NCBI GenBank assembly: GCA_038501625.1
Contig: JAZAYU010000221.1
Location: 62,001-126,000, forward strand
Length of the DNA stretch: 64,000 nt
Origin: Corbicula japonica
Taxonomy: Eukaryota; Mollusca; Bivalvia; Venerida; Cyrenidae
Reading direction: 5' to 3'
Every line of letters starts with the position of its first letter. The stretch's first letter is position 1. The translations under genes and the position numbers were made by a program. The notes beneath the pieces are model-generated. The model was given only the letters and a program-made list of their open reading frames with translations. It was not told where the DNA came from and searched no databases. Below are positions 11,201 through 21,461 of the stretch, in pieces.

Positions 11201-14200
11201 TGCATAGAGACGACTCAGAATTTGTTTCGTTTCTGGTTGGACACGTTTAAGCTTCGGTGCCTTAAAATGTAAATTCTATTTTTATGAATATTACAACAGC
11301 AACAATAATAATTTTAAAGTTTCGAAATTTATCAAATACACCCTTTGACTTTCACCAGCAAAAAAAATAACAAAACAAACAACAACAAATAATAATATTG
11401 AACATAAAACACAAAGCATTCATTAGGTCTAATCTCTATAACCCACTAAAATTATACATATGTTTTTTACGATTTGGCTTTTTATCATTTTACAGCTGGA
11501 GTAAATGCTGAAATGGCACATTGTTAAACCATCTCCATTCAACCGCGAAATAAGGTTAACCCCGGGAACGATTTTCGATTCAGCGCAATATGTATGGTAT
11601 CGGGTCCTTTTTTCAAATTAAAAAAATATTCTAACTTCACCCCTAAAACAGACTATCGCATCATAAGTTTTACAAAGAAAAACATATAACAGTTGAAAGA
11701 TAATTTTGTCTTGCTTTTTGATCCGTTTGCACCTAAGCTTTTATTTCAATAGAAATAGTATAATAAATTCGCTAAAAACGGACAGATCGCCGATTTTGAA
11801 CGATTTTCAATAGAAAATTGGAGGCTGAGATGGTTAACTATAGCCTAAAACAGACTATCGCAATATTTGAAATTTTATATGAAATAAATATATAAATATA
11901 AAGCAAAGATTAAATTTTATGAAACTGTTTGCACCTAAGAATTGAGATGAACAGGAGAAAAGTTATGCACATGAATGTTACTGCCTTCTTTGTTCTAAAA
12001 TTCGTTGATTGGATAACCCGGTGAGGTAGTTTTTGCAGTATGATCAACACATATACTCCCTGTGTTTTGGACACTGCGCGTTTATGTCGATCTCTGATGT
12101 TTGTTGAACAGGATAATATGAAATTTCTTTATTGTAAATGACGACGTTTGCAGAATGTGTTAAAATATCAAAGAGAATTTTTAACTTGGTAAAATTTATT
12201 TAAGAGTTTATGAAGGTTATTGGGGAAATCTTTTCTTAAAAGAACCTAGAAACTCGATTTGTTTCTTTTATCCCTGTCATCGTGTTCTTGCTGATTTTAC
12301 TCCAGGAGCTCTGGTCTCGGTAAGATCATTGAGTACCCCTTTCGGCTTTGCAATGCTCTTAGCTTCTTATGTTTTATATGTTTGTGTGCTTTTGCATGCA
12401 ACATTGTTAAGCAGATAAGTGGGTTGGAGTCTTTTCACCAAGACAACTTGTACTTGTTTTGTGATATGAGAACCTGTTGGGGCAAGTGTGAGGTTGGTGC
12501 ACCCTAGAACCTGGTTTAAACCCCCAGTGGCAATTTGATTTGCCACTGACCGTTCCAAGGCGGTAACCCCTCGGGTTCTCATTTTTGTTTATTGTTAGTG
12601 GTGTCTTTTTTTAAACTGATTATTTTATTAACCATGCTCTCTCCCCCTCTCTTCTTCTTGACTGTGTGGGGAGGCTGTTTTTTCTGAATGTGGCGATTCC
12701 TGATATGCATATTTCATCTTTTTATTTGATCGGACGTCGGCAGTACATAAGTATGATTTTATTCAGGTCCAAAGAAGTGAAATATCATAATCACGTCAAA
12801 TCATTTTGTGTATCCAGTCTATCCATCTATATTATTTTTTTATGCCGCGACAAACTTACTGAGCCAGTACTGCCCCAACGAGAAGAAATCTTCGGGGCTT
12901 ACTACATGGTTATTTGCTCATGGTGAGTCCCAATGTCTCCGACCAAAAAAAAAAAAGATAAAATGCGCATAGCCTTTCTTTCTGCCTTGAATACGAATAA
13001 AGAAAACTGCAAAACTTTCCATATTCGGATACGAAGAGTGTCTTAGCTTTCCTGTATCTTTCTAAAAAAGCAACATATGCATATCAGGAATCGCCACACT
13101 CAAAAAACACAGCCTCCCCACGCAGCGAAAAAGAAGAGAGGAAGATAGAGAGAGCGCATGTTTTATATATGTATGTCAATTCAAATAGGACGCCACAAAC
13201 AATTAATAAACAAGAGAACCTTTGGGGATACCGCCTTGGAACGGTCAGTGGCAAAACAAATTGCCACTGGGGGTTTAAGAAATCCTATCCAAAATCAAAA
13301 ACAACAGTTCCAATTTTATTGCCTAAAAATCATGTATATACATGTTAATTTATAAAAACAAAAATTTTGTCATAACAACAACGCCATATAATCATTATTT
13401 TGCAAATGGCCGTTTACCTCCAGCATTTAACCATAAGCAGACGACAATTTACCTTATCGACAACGCTAATCACGTGTGAAACATCATGTGCGATTTCATT
13501 GGTTAAACGGCTTGATACTATAGTTTCTATTGGTTAGCTGTTAAACCTAGGGTTTAAGTGTTAAACATATAGTTTAACTAATTAATGTGCAAACGGCACT
13601 TAAACCCATACTTTAAGACTCCTATCTACTGGTTAAAGTATTTATTTTTTTAATTATTTAGTTTTAAGACTAAAATACGTAAAATGAAACTTTAATTAAT
13701 GGGATTTAACAATGTCGCGATTATGGATCCATTTTTGTGTTCAAGAAAATTAACACGTATACTTCCTGTGTTTTGGTCACTATGTGCTTTTATGTCGATC
13801 CCTGCTGTTTGTTGAACAGGATAATATTACATCAACGTTGTGTTATTTCGTTATTGTAAATGACGATGCTGTTTGCGCGACGCGTACAGTAAATATATTT
13901 GAGAATGCTAACCTTGATAAAAATTATTTGATCGGAAGTCGGCAGTGCATAATTATGATTTTTATTCACGTCAAATCATTTTGTGTATCCACTCTATCCG
14001 TGAATATTATATTTTATGACGCGACAAACTTGCAGAGCCAGTACTGCTCAACCAGATGAAATCTGCCAATATGGGGCTTACTACATGGTTTTTCTCATGG
14101 TGGTAGGTCCCATCGTCTCCAAACAAAAAAAAACAACAACAATAAAACAACAACAACAAAAAGATAAAATGCGTGTAAGCTTTCCTTCTGCTTGTGAATA

Positions 14201-15391
14201 CGAATGAGAAAACTGCAAAACTGTCCATATTCGGATAGGTAGGGTATCTTAGCTTTCCTTTAACTTTCTATGAAATACTGTCCAAAATCCAAAACTACAG
14301 ATCCAGTTTTAGTCCATAAATAAAATAAGTATATACAGGTCAATTTATATAAAAATAATTCTGTCTTATTCACTACGCCGTTTAAGGCTATTATTACTAA
14401 TTATTATTTTGCAAATGGCTGTTTACCTCCAGTATTTAACCATAAGCAGACGACATATTTACCTTATCAACAATGCTAATCACGTGTTAAACATCATGTG
14501 CGATTTCATTGGTTGAACGGCTTAATACTATAATTTCTATTGGTCCGCTGTTAAACCTAGGGTTTAAGTGTTAAACATATAGTTTAAGTAAATAAGGTGC
14601 AAACGGAGCTTAAACCCATAGTTTAAGACTTCTATCTACGGGTTAAAGTATTTAAATTTCTTAATTATTTAGTTTTAAGACTAAAATACGTAAATGAAAC
14701 TTTAATCTATGGGATTAAGCAAAAAAGTTGAAACCAATGGTTTAAAGTCTTACGTTTAAGAGAAAACAGTGAAATGAAGTCTTAAACTACGGGTTTAACA
14801 GTTAAACCTATAGTTTAAGACCTTTATCTATATGTTTAAGAGAAATAAAGTTTAATCTATAGCTTTAAGAGTCTTAAACATAAGGTTTAACTGTTACACA
14901 TAGGGTTTAACTGTTAAACATATAGTTAAAGGTCTTAAACTATAGTTTTAATTCCGAAAAGTTGAAACTATAGGATTAAGACTCTTAAACCATGGGTTTA
15001 AGTCTGTTAAACTATGGGTTTAACAGTTAAACCTATAGTTTAAGTAATTACAAATGTATTGTGCTAACCGCATGCCATACACTTCAGTACACTACAGTAA
15101 ACATAGAGCTGATACCGGACCATAAACATCTGGTCATAATAATGTTCAAGATCGAGGAGGAAAACAACAAAGATTTTAAAAAAGTAATACATTTTATTAA
15201 ATTATCTATGCATTTATACAACCGTTTAATTTACTCTGCAAGATTTTGCTTGTTAACCTATAACAATATATCCTGATTTATTGTTATGTCGACGTAATTT
15301 AATTCCTAACGAAAATGAAGCAAACGCTTACCTGCAATGGAAGGGTGGAAACCATGCATGAAATAATCATAATTGCAATCAGCTCTCTCAT
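478..15391 (-). CDS. Claudin/PMP22-like four-transmembrane protein, spliced gene (4 putative exons)
   Basis: Seen: four minus-strand exons (15391-15332, 4377-4249, 1889-1719, 659-478) with AG/GT splice borders. Exons 2, 3 and 4 join in perfect phase (S-V across 2/3, G-Q across 3/4) and end in TAA. The model encodes about 180 residues, normal for claudin-type proteins. Features in order: a hydrophobic start (MRELIAIMIISCMV); an extracellular loop opening with GFITPYW and carrying SCNLGGIFYTC, which resembles the family W...GLW..C signature; TM2 (SLLGLCLTSLIVTCATAGYM); the loop GKVDW; TM3 across the exon 3/4 join (LGIFLC-QILAGVAAIIIF); TM4 (WSAILFTTISIPIVIAAMIM); and a short Cys-rich tail ending CCKGVELAK. 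Known: this superfamily forms junction, channel-subunit or membrane-organising proteins in the plasma membrane. Inferred: family only; the exact paralogue cannot be named. Odd: exon 1 ends in phase 0 while exon 2 needs one extra base, and the intron between them holds an 8.4 kb mobile block. Confidence 0.7.
1719..1889 (-). CDS. Exon 3 of claudin-like gene: TM2, intracellular loop, start of TM3
   Basis: The acceptor is TTTTTGTACGCGTTTCAG ending at 1890; the donor is GTAAGC at 1718-1713. The 171 nt split as 2 + 56 codons + 1, matching the phases of both neighbours. The encoded stretch VLEKSLLGLCLTSLIVTC continues to a charged loop (SLRDKMYNNGKVDW) and then LGIFLCG. An open frame runs past the donor to a stop at about 1693, but the donor and the phase-matched exon 4 favour splicing. 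Confidence 0.78.
2061..2260 (+). repeat. Left copy of an inverted repeat pair (intron of claudin-like gene)
   Basis: This stretch is the reverse complement of about 3785-3965 with high similarity by eye. Shared blocks include CTCAATATTTACAC, GCCTAG, GGTTGAGCGCAACTC and GATTGAGCCTGTTCATG. The inner flank (to about 2400) has a weaker fold-back around GCATATGGCGTTGAGCATGG / CCATGTTCAGCGGCGTATGG. No ORF lies between the copies. It could be the ends of a 1.9 kb non-autonomous element or two independent insertions. Confidence 0.65.
3785..3965 (-). repeat. Right copy of the inverted repeat pair
   Basis: Inverted partner of 2061-2260. The upstream flank 3610-3780 repeats, in direct orientation, the CCATTCCATG...ATGATCCCC and AAAAGAATGGGTT...CCCTAA blocks also seen at 2320-2400. 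The element is therefore mosaic. A short third start-like copy (GATGAAACGGGAACTTTGAT...TCACCGAA) lies at about 2728-2762. Confidence 0.65.
4249..4377 (-). CDS. Exon 2 of claudin-like gene: first extracellular loop
   Basis: The 129-nt exon has a donor GTAAGA at 4248-4243 and a rather weak acceptor (GACAAAG) before 4377. It is open in one frame only: LGFITPYWACGLKDD, then NVSCNLGGIFYTCAGSSC. It carries five cysteines and the PYW tryptophan typical of the end of TM1. It ends one base into a codon, which exon 3 completes as Val. An N-x-T/S sequon (NYT, NVS) suggests an extracellular location. Confidence 0.72.
5231..5291. repeat. (TAA)n microsatellite
   Basis: About 20 tandem trinucleotides with one TAG interruption. 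The minus-strand poly-Tyr ORF over it is an artefact of the repeat. Confidence 0.95.
6018..6092 (-). repeat. tRNA-like relic (probable tRNA-derived SINE head)
   Basis: The minus strand shows an exact A-box-like TAGCTCAGTGG and a B-box-like AGTTCGAACCC spaced as in a tRNA, but the acceptor and T stems do not pair. It is therefore not a working tRNA. A tRNA-derived SINE or tRNA pseudogene is the likely origin. Confidence 0.35.
6653..7110 (+). repeat. Left inverted terminus with TTTAAAC palindrome array
   Basis: After the 28 bp tip, about 430 bp consist of repeated 15-20 bp palindromic words such as CTTAAACTATAGGTTTAA, GTTTAACTGTTAAAC and CTTAAACCCATGGTTTAA with variable short spacers. The segment 6681-6740 is base-for-base the reverse complement of 14991-15050. 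Confidence 0.8.
7600..10060 (+). mobile_element. 5'-truncated non-LTR retrotransposon (LINE)
   Basis: The coding remnants begin upstream of the reverse transcriptase domain. There are decayed linker pieces at about 7660-7800 (LSKLRKVNSRKFWKYI, then NEFVTHFKNLSNQ in another frame). The RT and C-terminal region follow, then a 240 bp 3' tail with AATAAA at 10027 and an A-rich end at about 10046. No endonuclease domain is visible, as expected for 5' truncation. It is nested inside the 6653-15080 block. The clade cannot be fixed by eye. Confidence 0.85.
7952..9808 (+). pseudogene. LINE ORF2 reverse transcriptase, with three in-frame stops
   Basis: One reading frame runs from 7952 to 9808, broken only by stops at 8189-8191, 8333-8335 and 8792-8794. 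Reading through, it shows WSKGVIVPIYKKGD and NYRGITLINVFAKIF, FADEQYGFR, FID-stop-EKAFD (an expected Tyr replaced by TAA), GLKQGEPLSPLLFILFINDI, the catalytic LLFADDIALFS, and GLKINVNKTKICIF. After the RT come LLYGSEIWG, LGVRPQTSNVAVFGELG and a C-terminal C...H...C cluster (FHFLLCCPAY). These are standard RT motifs of non-LTR elements. The copy cannot encode full-length protein but is only moderately decayed. The frame upstream of about 7950 is shifted, so a frameshift lies there too. Confidence 0.9.
10061..10537. other. No feature seen
   Basis: AT-rich, without a coding-looking frame, tandem repeat or element end that I can recognise. Confidence 0.5.
10538..10774. mobile_element. Small MITE-like element with about 36 bp inverted ends
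   Basis: The left end AGGCCAGAGAAAA..TAGATTCTCAT and the right end ATGAGAATCTA..TTTTCTCTGGCCT are inverted copies with few mismatches, 237 bp apart. The interior contains two CCCGCCC-type blocks, unusual in this AT-rich DNA. No clear target duplication is visible. Confidence 0.65.
10967..10992. repeat. Short (GTT)n microsatellite
   Basis: About eight GTT units; a simple sequence inside the 8.4 kb block. Confidence 0.9.
11640..11960. repeat. Diverged tandem duplication of about 200 bp
   Basis: CCTAAAACAGACTATCGCA occurs at 11642 and again at 11843. Each is followed about 90 bp later by GTTTGCACCTAAG. The two copies are otherwise diverged. Confidence 0.6.
12510..12712 (+). repeat. Left arm of an inverted repeat inserted in copy A
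   Basis: About 200 bp whose reverse complement lies at 13073-13285. It contains a perfect hairpin at 12525-12548 (CAGTGGCAA / TTGCCACTG), then CGTTCCAAGGCGGTAAC, TCTCTCCCCCTCTC and GTGGGGAGGCTG followed by GCGATTCCTGATATGCATAT. Probably a SINE- or MITE-like element. Confidence 0.7.
13073..13285 (-). repeat. Right arm of the same inverted repeat
   Basis: Reverse complement of 12510-12712 with scattered differences. It keeps the hairpin at 13246-13269. The 360 bp between the arms belongs to the host duplicated segment. This suggests two insertions of one element in opposite orientation rather than one fold-back unit. Confidence 0.7.
13717..14720. repeat. Duplicated segment, copy B
   Basis: Shorter partner of 12036-13710, lacking both insertions. 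Its first 50 bases (GCGATTATGGATCC..TTTGTGTTCAA) also match about 7363-7410 in the same orientation. The same internal sequence therefore exists near the left terminus of the element. Confidence 0.75.
14545..15080 (-). repeat. Right inverted terminus with TTTAAAC palindrome array
   Basis: About 510 bp of words such as GTTTAACTGTTAAAC, CTTAAACCATGGGTTTAAG and ACCTATAGTTTAAG, ending in the tip GTGCTAACCGCATGCCATAC. A smaller inner patch of the same words sits at 13545-13710, at the end of duplicated segment A. Confidence 0.8.
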
Positions 15392-15415
15392 TTTGAAGGA
15401 AGCTAAATAAGCTAT
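15332..15415 (-). CDS. Candidate exon 1 of claudin-like gene: start codon and TM1
   Basis: The acceptor TTTCAG precedes 15415 and the donor CAG|GTAAGC sits at 15332/15331. The ATG at 15391-15389 gives 20 hydrophobic residues, MRELIAIMIISCMVSTLPLQ, whose length is right for a TM1 leading into GFITPYW of exon 2. The 24 nt before the ATG would be 5' UTR, implying an upstream non-coding exon. Odd: the exon ends in phase 0 but exon 2 needs phase 1. Either an indel lies near the exon end, or another exon is missing, or this exon belongs elsewhere. Confidence 0.5.
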
Positions 15416-18400
15416 CTGAAAGTAATTAAATTAATAAAAGTTTTTTTGTCGAAGGGTTAATATAAGTTTAATATATGCATTGCAACTCCAAAAAGCCTTA
15501 GATGCCTAGTATTTGATATGATGTGGATGAAAGTAGTCCAAGAATTAGAGCACCGAATCCAGAGGTCGCAGTTTCGGGTCCTACCTTGGTAAGTCTTCTT
15601 TGATTTTCCAAAATACACGAAAACGGTGCAAGTACTTGTTGGGCATCCAGAAAGCAGCTCTTCATGCAGGGTATATTACCAATCTACAGTTGATTGATTG
15701 ACCTCCCCGTTTGTTTGGTCGACTGTAGAATAGGTTCTAAAGTTTATTGTGGTAATAAGGATATCTTGAAAAAGAAAGAAGGTTGCCGTTTCTTTATCTT
15801 GCCAACATGTTTTTTTTTTGTTTTATTCAACTCTGAGATTCTTGTCTCAGTATGCTCATCGAGATTGTTTTACATGACATGGATATAGGTCAAAGAAAGG
15901 TTACTACCCAACACGACATTGTTGAAGTATGGTTTGATAGAGCCTGTTGGTGAGCACCTATGTAAATAAATATTTCAGCCGTCTAACTAAGGGTAGGCAA
16001 AACTTAAAATGTATACAAGTAAACAGTATTAGTTTTGAGCCATTGTAAAGTGACAGTGAACATATGACGTCGAACATAAAAATAACCATACGCTTTTGTG
16101 TAACTTAAAATACTCCTGTCAAACATTAGTGCTTTAATATCTTGGTCCATGTATTGATTGGTGCTTCAATATTCCAGTCATTGTGTCATAATGTATAGTT
16201 TAAAAAGTTGCTGACAGATCCGCTTTTCGGCGTCTACTGAGATAAGCAGGATTTACATCATCTGTTAAATTCCGCCGCACTATAATTATATAATTTTATC
16301 CCGGATGATTCGACGATAATGCAAATAACCAATAAAAGTTTCAGTTATTATATGCACACTTTCGGTTTGGGTATTTTACTGTTTAGTTTGGTGTATATGG
16401 ACAGGCGCTAAACAGACAAGACTGCGTTGACCGTTATAGGCATTTCCATTGCTGCTACTTGAATACGATCAATTAAATTAAGCAATCACTATTGTCTTGT
16501 TTTGCCTGTTCGATGGCTTTCAATGATCTTTCTCTATCTATTGAACATTATTTAAGATAATAAAACAATAAAAACGCTGAGTATAGCAGTCAAAGATCTT
16601 TGCAAAGAATTGAACAAAGCAATATTGAAAATTTTATTAGATATTTGTTCAGATCAATGTAATTCTATAATTCGACCGACTAAAAAAAGTAGAGTAGTCG
16701 ATCGATCTTAAATTTATTAAGCAAACAAACTAACCATTCTCCACAAAATTCAAGTATATAGAATTTTAAGTAAACTAATATGTATCAAAAGACATAGCAT
16801 TAATTTCTGCATACCATTTTTTTTGTATTTTTGTATAAATAAGAAATGTTCAGTATTTTTCAGTAAAAGAATAATCGTGATACATATTTATCCATATCAC
16901 TTTTATCGACTGAAGCTACAATATTTTTACATTCCTAACCCACTTCGGGAGACCGCTAGAAGAAAAGAAAAACGCAAATATGCTTGCTTCAAATATTAGT
17001 TTAAACTTTATTAAATGAGATGCTGGGAGCGATCAATAATTCAGCTTCTCAGGTTCGTCTTTCCTTTGATAGCATAAGCCCGCTTTTTGTGCTTAAATCT
17101 TGTCCTATACATATATTTTCTGTCTAATCTGTCTAATCTGAGTTTGCACCATAAGTGTGTTGTAGAAAGTTTTGAATGCATTTAAACTTTTCGAGTTCCT
17201 AATCCTTCACTGTCTTTTACATATGATTTGTGTTTACTCTGAATATGTACATACGTATTTCCCAGACAGTCTTGAATGCACTACAAAGTTTTCGCATTTC
17301 TATTGAAGTGATCCTTTTTAGTGCCCTTAGTTGCCAAAGTTTACAATGGTGTTGTACCGAATGCTAATTTTGGATAACAAAATTTATGTATTGTGTACTG
17401 TGTATTGTAATTCTAATTAATGATGCAAATTAAGCAAATCTGGAATAGCCACATTCAGGAAAGCGTAAATAGCCAACATCAGACAATCAAAATGTAACAA
17501 AAACAATCCCCAAAAAAGAAAGCATTGGAAAGCTTAGTGACGAAGCATATTGCCAATTGGATTTTAAACTAGGTTCTTAGGTACATCGACATCGCATTTG
17601 CTCTTAACAAACTTGTTCAAGGTGCCGTGGTGAATAAACTCCAGCAGAGACAAGACATGACAATGTTGTATGCAAACACAAAACTAAGCATAAGATATCT
17701 CGCACCGTCAGGCAAAAAGGGTAGTTATCCAATAAGAAGAATTTTTTATGAAATACATGTTCACCTTCCATCTTCACTGAATTACAATTATGTCTGCAGC
17801 AAATCTTGAAATTCTTATTCGTAAAAACCTTTAATTAAAACATGAATTTTTTTACTAAAACATGAATACATTAAGAAATATTTTAAAACTCTTACCGTGC
17901 TTAATAAAAGAAATGCCACCCGATCGTTGAAAATTCAGAGTAAGCATGTGGTAACAAGGTAGGTAAATTACGAAGAATTCAATTAAAACCGGCCTATACA
18001 TGTGTTCATTTTAAAGCCTTATTCAAAATACGATTAATTTGTTTATTTATGTATGTAGTATTTATTATTTTTAATTGCACGAATAAAACGAACAATTAGT
18101 ATATTTTAAAAAGCTTTAACAAATGATAGGCAAAATGTTTTGAATATGCCCTCGTTATTATCAGTAAAAAAATTCTATTATTTTAAGCAGTTTCTTTTTT
18201 ATATATAAAATACGTATTTTATCGTTAGTTTGGTTAGTCGATGATCATTTTTGTATTGCATGTTACATGAAATGCTAAAAGAAATCTTTGTTTTGAATAT
18301 AAAATCATATAACTTTATTCAAGTCTCCATTTCAGCCAGTCTGATGCTTGAGAATGATTGAGATTTAAGACTGGTCTCTAGTTTTAGTTTTATTATATTG

Positions 18401-18808
18401 GGCACCAGATTCAGAGGAGATATAATTGAAGCACACTAACAGAAGATTTACACGTCAGTGTATTTTCGTTCAAAGCGACAATACTACTAAGGGAGAGCAA
18501 CCATTTAACCACTTAAGAAGAAACCGTGTCAGAGTAACAAATCGCAGAACAGCTTGAAATTAACTTTATGAACGGACTTAACACACCGTAGTAGTATTTT
18601 TGTAAAGGTTTTGCTCTTTTGTGATATAGGGAGCTATTCTTCACTCCGTATTGGCATTGTACTTAACTGAAATTTGAACATTAATTTTATCTCTAACTGA
18701 AAAGTATACATGTTAACAATTTTAAGTCAATTTAAACTTGCTTATTAAATAAATAAATAAACGTAGCGACAAGATTAATTATTCAAGTTTTAAAACGATC
18801 CGCGCCTG

Positions 18809-18824
18809 CCCCCCCCCCCCCCCC
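18809..18824. repeat. Poly-C tract
   Basis: Sixteen consecutive C residues in AT-rich DNA. Confidence 0.95.
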
Positions 18825-19411
18825 ACTCTTCCCCCACACGGTGAAAATGCATTAGATGTATAATTAATCAAACTTCTATATAATGTCAAATTTCTTGCTG
18901 CAGCAAGATACATATAATTGAGGCAAATCCTCAGGTGTCAACAAATGTTAGAAAAAAATGAAACAAATTAATAAATTAATAGACAAATGGTAATTAAATC
19001 TGCAAGCCGATACTGCAATGAGGGTACATTTTCCTTGTGATTATATTAAATGATTAAGAGTTTATTTAAAAAAAAAAAACATGCCTCGTGTTTAAGTTCA
19101 ACCAAAAGGCAAAAGCGTGTGCCAGTTTAGTAGGGTTTTGCGGCTTGTTCATGGACAGTGTAACCCGAAAGTTACAGATTATCATGTAACTACTCTAACA
19201 CTGCCTAAGCAAACCTAGTTTCAAGCAGCCTTTCGTCTGTCGCGATGAATGAATCAAACGCATGTTGATTAGGGTTTGATTATTTTTTATGTGAATAAAT
19301 GTACCAATGAATTTTAATTAACCTTTGTTTATAAAAAATATACTGACACATATCAAGAATGTCCTTTTAAATTAGCGAATAACAAGGGAATCTATTCTAA
19401 CACTATTCCGA

Positions 19412-19434
19412 CCCCCCCGCCCCCCCCCCCCCCC
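19412..19434. repeat. Poly-C tract with one G
   Basis: C7-G-C15, then ACACAC. Confidence 0.95.
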
Positions 19435-21012
19435 ACACACAACTAAAACATTGCATAATGTTAATAAATGCATCGACTAATTTCAATAAATACTAGATTC
19501 GATTACAGAAAAATAAGAACTTGATCATATTTCACAATACAAGGCTCTTATGAAGTGTTAGTAAAGTACATGTTTAAGAAAGTGATGTTCATTCAGCAAA
19601 TTAATAAGCGTTAGTGATCCAATCTTTAGAAAATACGACTAAAACATAGGTTTTAAGTTTCATAAATATCATTATACATATCATATAAGAACAATAATTT
19701 AACTTAGCCTGACAAGGCATATCATATCTTTCTAAATGATTGACTGACCATAGCTCCGGTGGTACTTACATGTATCTGGTCTATCTGGTTTTTTAAATTG
19801 GCATAGACAATCATGACTTAATGTTCGCATTTCAAGTTTCATAGCGATTGAATAATAGTTTAGTCTTTCGTGCAGCATATATGACAATGCTTGATTTTTA
19901 TATATCGCAAAAGATTATGTATTCGATCGGAATAACACGAAATTCGCGCGAAAACATAACATCTTTATTCATATTCCTCCTTCCTCCCGATATACCATTA
20001 TACAACGTTTATCCGCGGTCTACATCGTCTGAGTTTATATGTGACTTTATATATTAGCAATCAAAATGATATCGGATGTGGATGCGCATCCAGTTTTTCA
20101 ACTGAGCGAAATCATCCGCAACCATAGAGTTTACATAGGCCTATTTCTGGCTTGTACCTTGTGAAATATGTGAAATATTTACAAAAACTTAACCAAGTTT
20201 ATCAGCGTTGTTGTTGTTTTTAAGTAGTTTATGAATTCTTCAGTGATTGTGTTAAGCCATGCACACTCTTACATCAAGCGAGGTATCGACAAATGACGTC
20301 CGGGGATAAGGTCACCTGCGCCTATTTGCTTCAAGTTATAGCATATAAAAATTAAATGTAGACAGTGACAAAATGTGGATTATTGCATATTTGTTAGAGG
20401 ACGGTAAGCAGGTTTTTATTTTTTTTTTTTCAACAATTGTTTTACGTTATTGTGGGCCATTAAATTATTAAAGGGCACCAGGATACCGCGTTTCAGGAAA
20501 TAAACGTTTACAATAACTAATTTCAAAATTAATAAATTAAATGTAAATTGTTCCTTTTCAAATAAACAGACACAAAAACTAAGCGCAATTCCAGATTCCC
20601 TATCTCAGACACCGCGTTTCAAAAATCAATGCTAATAATGCTTAATACTAGCGCGAATGTTCTATGGCTGCCACTTATATGTAAAAAAAATCTCGGCAAA
20701 ATCATTTTCAATGTTTTATCACGCTGGCCTGGGCCCGCCTCGACCTCTTAAAGCCAATTAAATGTTTGCAAGCTAGTTAGCCCTACCACAACATCAATAG
20801 GCTGTTTATATGTAAATAAACACTCATTTCTTATATATAACGTTAGCGGTAAAATTATGGCATATTGCGCAGTTTCATTTCTACTGTTTTAAATGTACAT
20901 AGACAACACACAGTGGTACGCTGGCAATATTTTTGTTTGAGCATATTTTCTGATATTAAATTTAAATTTTTTTTGTTATTTCAGATAGAATGGCATAATT
21001 AAAGTAAATGCA

Positions 21013-21053
21013 ATGTCTAACAGATATATGTGTGGATATTCAACACAACAAAA
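21013..21053 (+). CDS. Exon 1 coding part of the glycosyltransferase gene
   Basis: 41 nt from ATG to the donor AAAA|GTGAGT. It leaves two bases (AA) that exon 2 completes to Lys. The acceptor TTATTTCAG at 20984 and an in-frame TAA before the ATG show the exon begins with 5' UTR and that a non-coding exon lies further upstream. Confidence 0.65.
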
Positions 21054-21461
21054 GTGAGTTTAAATATCGCTTTTGAGTGCAATTTTATTTTGCTCCAAGA
21101 GAGAATGTGTGAAAGTATATCATTGAACGAAGAGATTTATATTTTATTTGTTTGTTGTTTTTTTTTTTCAAAACAGTCGTTACAGATGTCCATTTATACG
21201 TGACTTCCTACCGAATCAACAATAGGGTAAATACTCGTATTTTAAAATGTTGATGCTGACAATGCTGTTGTCTGGAAACCGTATGTCATCATTTGATGAG
21301 CTTTATTTCAATACTTAACTGAAAGTAAAGAAGCTTTGTAAAACACCTGCGCGACAAATGTTTATAAATTTTAACCTGCTTTTCATACGCTTTTCTTGTA
21401 ATCAATAAAATGTAAGCACGTAATACAGTACTGTGAACGTTTAATGTTACAAAATTTGCGT

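Larger units (their letters stand above)
12036..13710. repeat. Duplicated segment, copy A (with two insertions)
   Basis: Three blocks align in order to copy B: 12036-12200 to 13740-13905, 12726-13067 to 13928-14273, and 13286-13710 to 14280-14720. Shared words include CCTGTGTTTTGG, GTTGAACAGGATAATAT, GGGGCTTACTACATGGTT and GCGATTTCATTGGTT. Copy A alone carries inserted DNA at about 12205-12724 and 13073-13285, and those two insertions are inverted copies of each other. Confidence 0.75.
6653..15080. mobile_element. 8.4 kb element with long palindromic terminal inverted repeats
   Basis: The left end starts GTATGGCATGCGGTTAGCAC and the right end is its exact reverse complement. The inverted match continues inward for about 60 identical bases after an 8-9 nt indel. 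ACTT occurs immediately outside both ends (6649-6652 and 15081-15084), consistent with a 4 bp target duplication. Both subterminal zones are dense in TTAAACC..GGTTTAA palindromes. I found no transposase ORF; the interior holds a nested LINE and duplicated non-coding segments. It lies inside the large intron of the claudin-like gene. It may be a non-autonomous or foldback DNA transposon. The superfamily cannot be assigned. Confidence 0.6.
15416..20984. other. Intergenic DNA, no gene seen
   Basis: AT-rich with no convincing exon on either strand. A tRNA-like fragment (AGAGCACCGAATCC..GGTCGCAGTTTCGGGTCC, 15547-15588) may be a SINE relic. Poly-C runs lie at 18809-18824 and 19412-19434. Any promoter of the downstream glycosyltransferase gene must lie here, but I cannot locate it. 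Confidence 0.5.
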
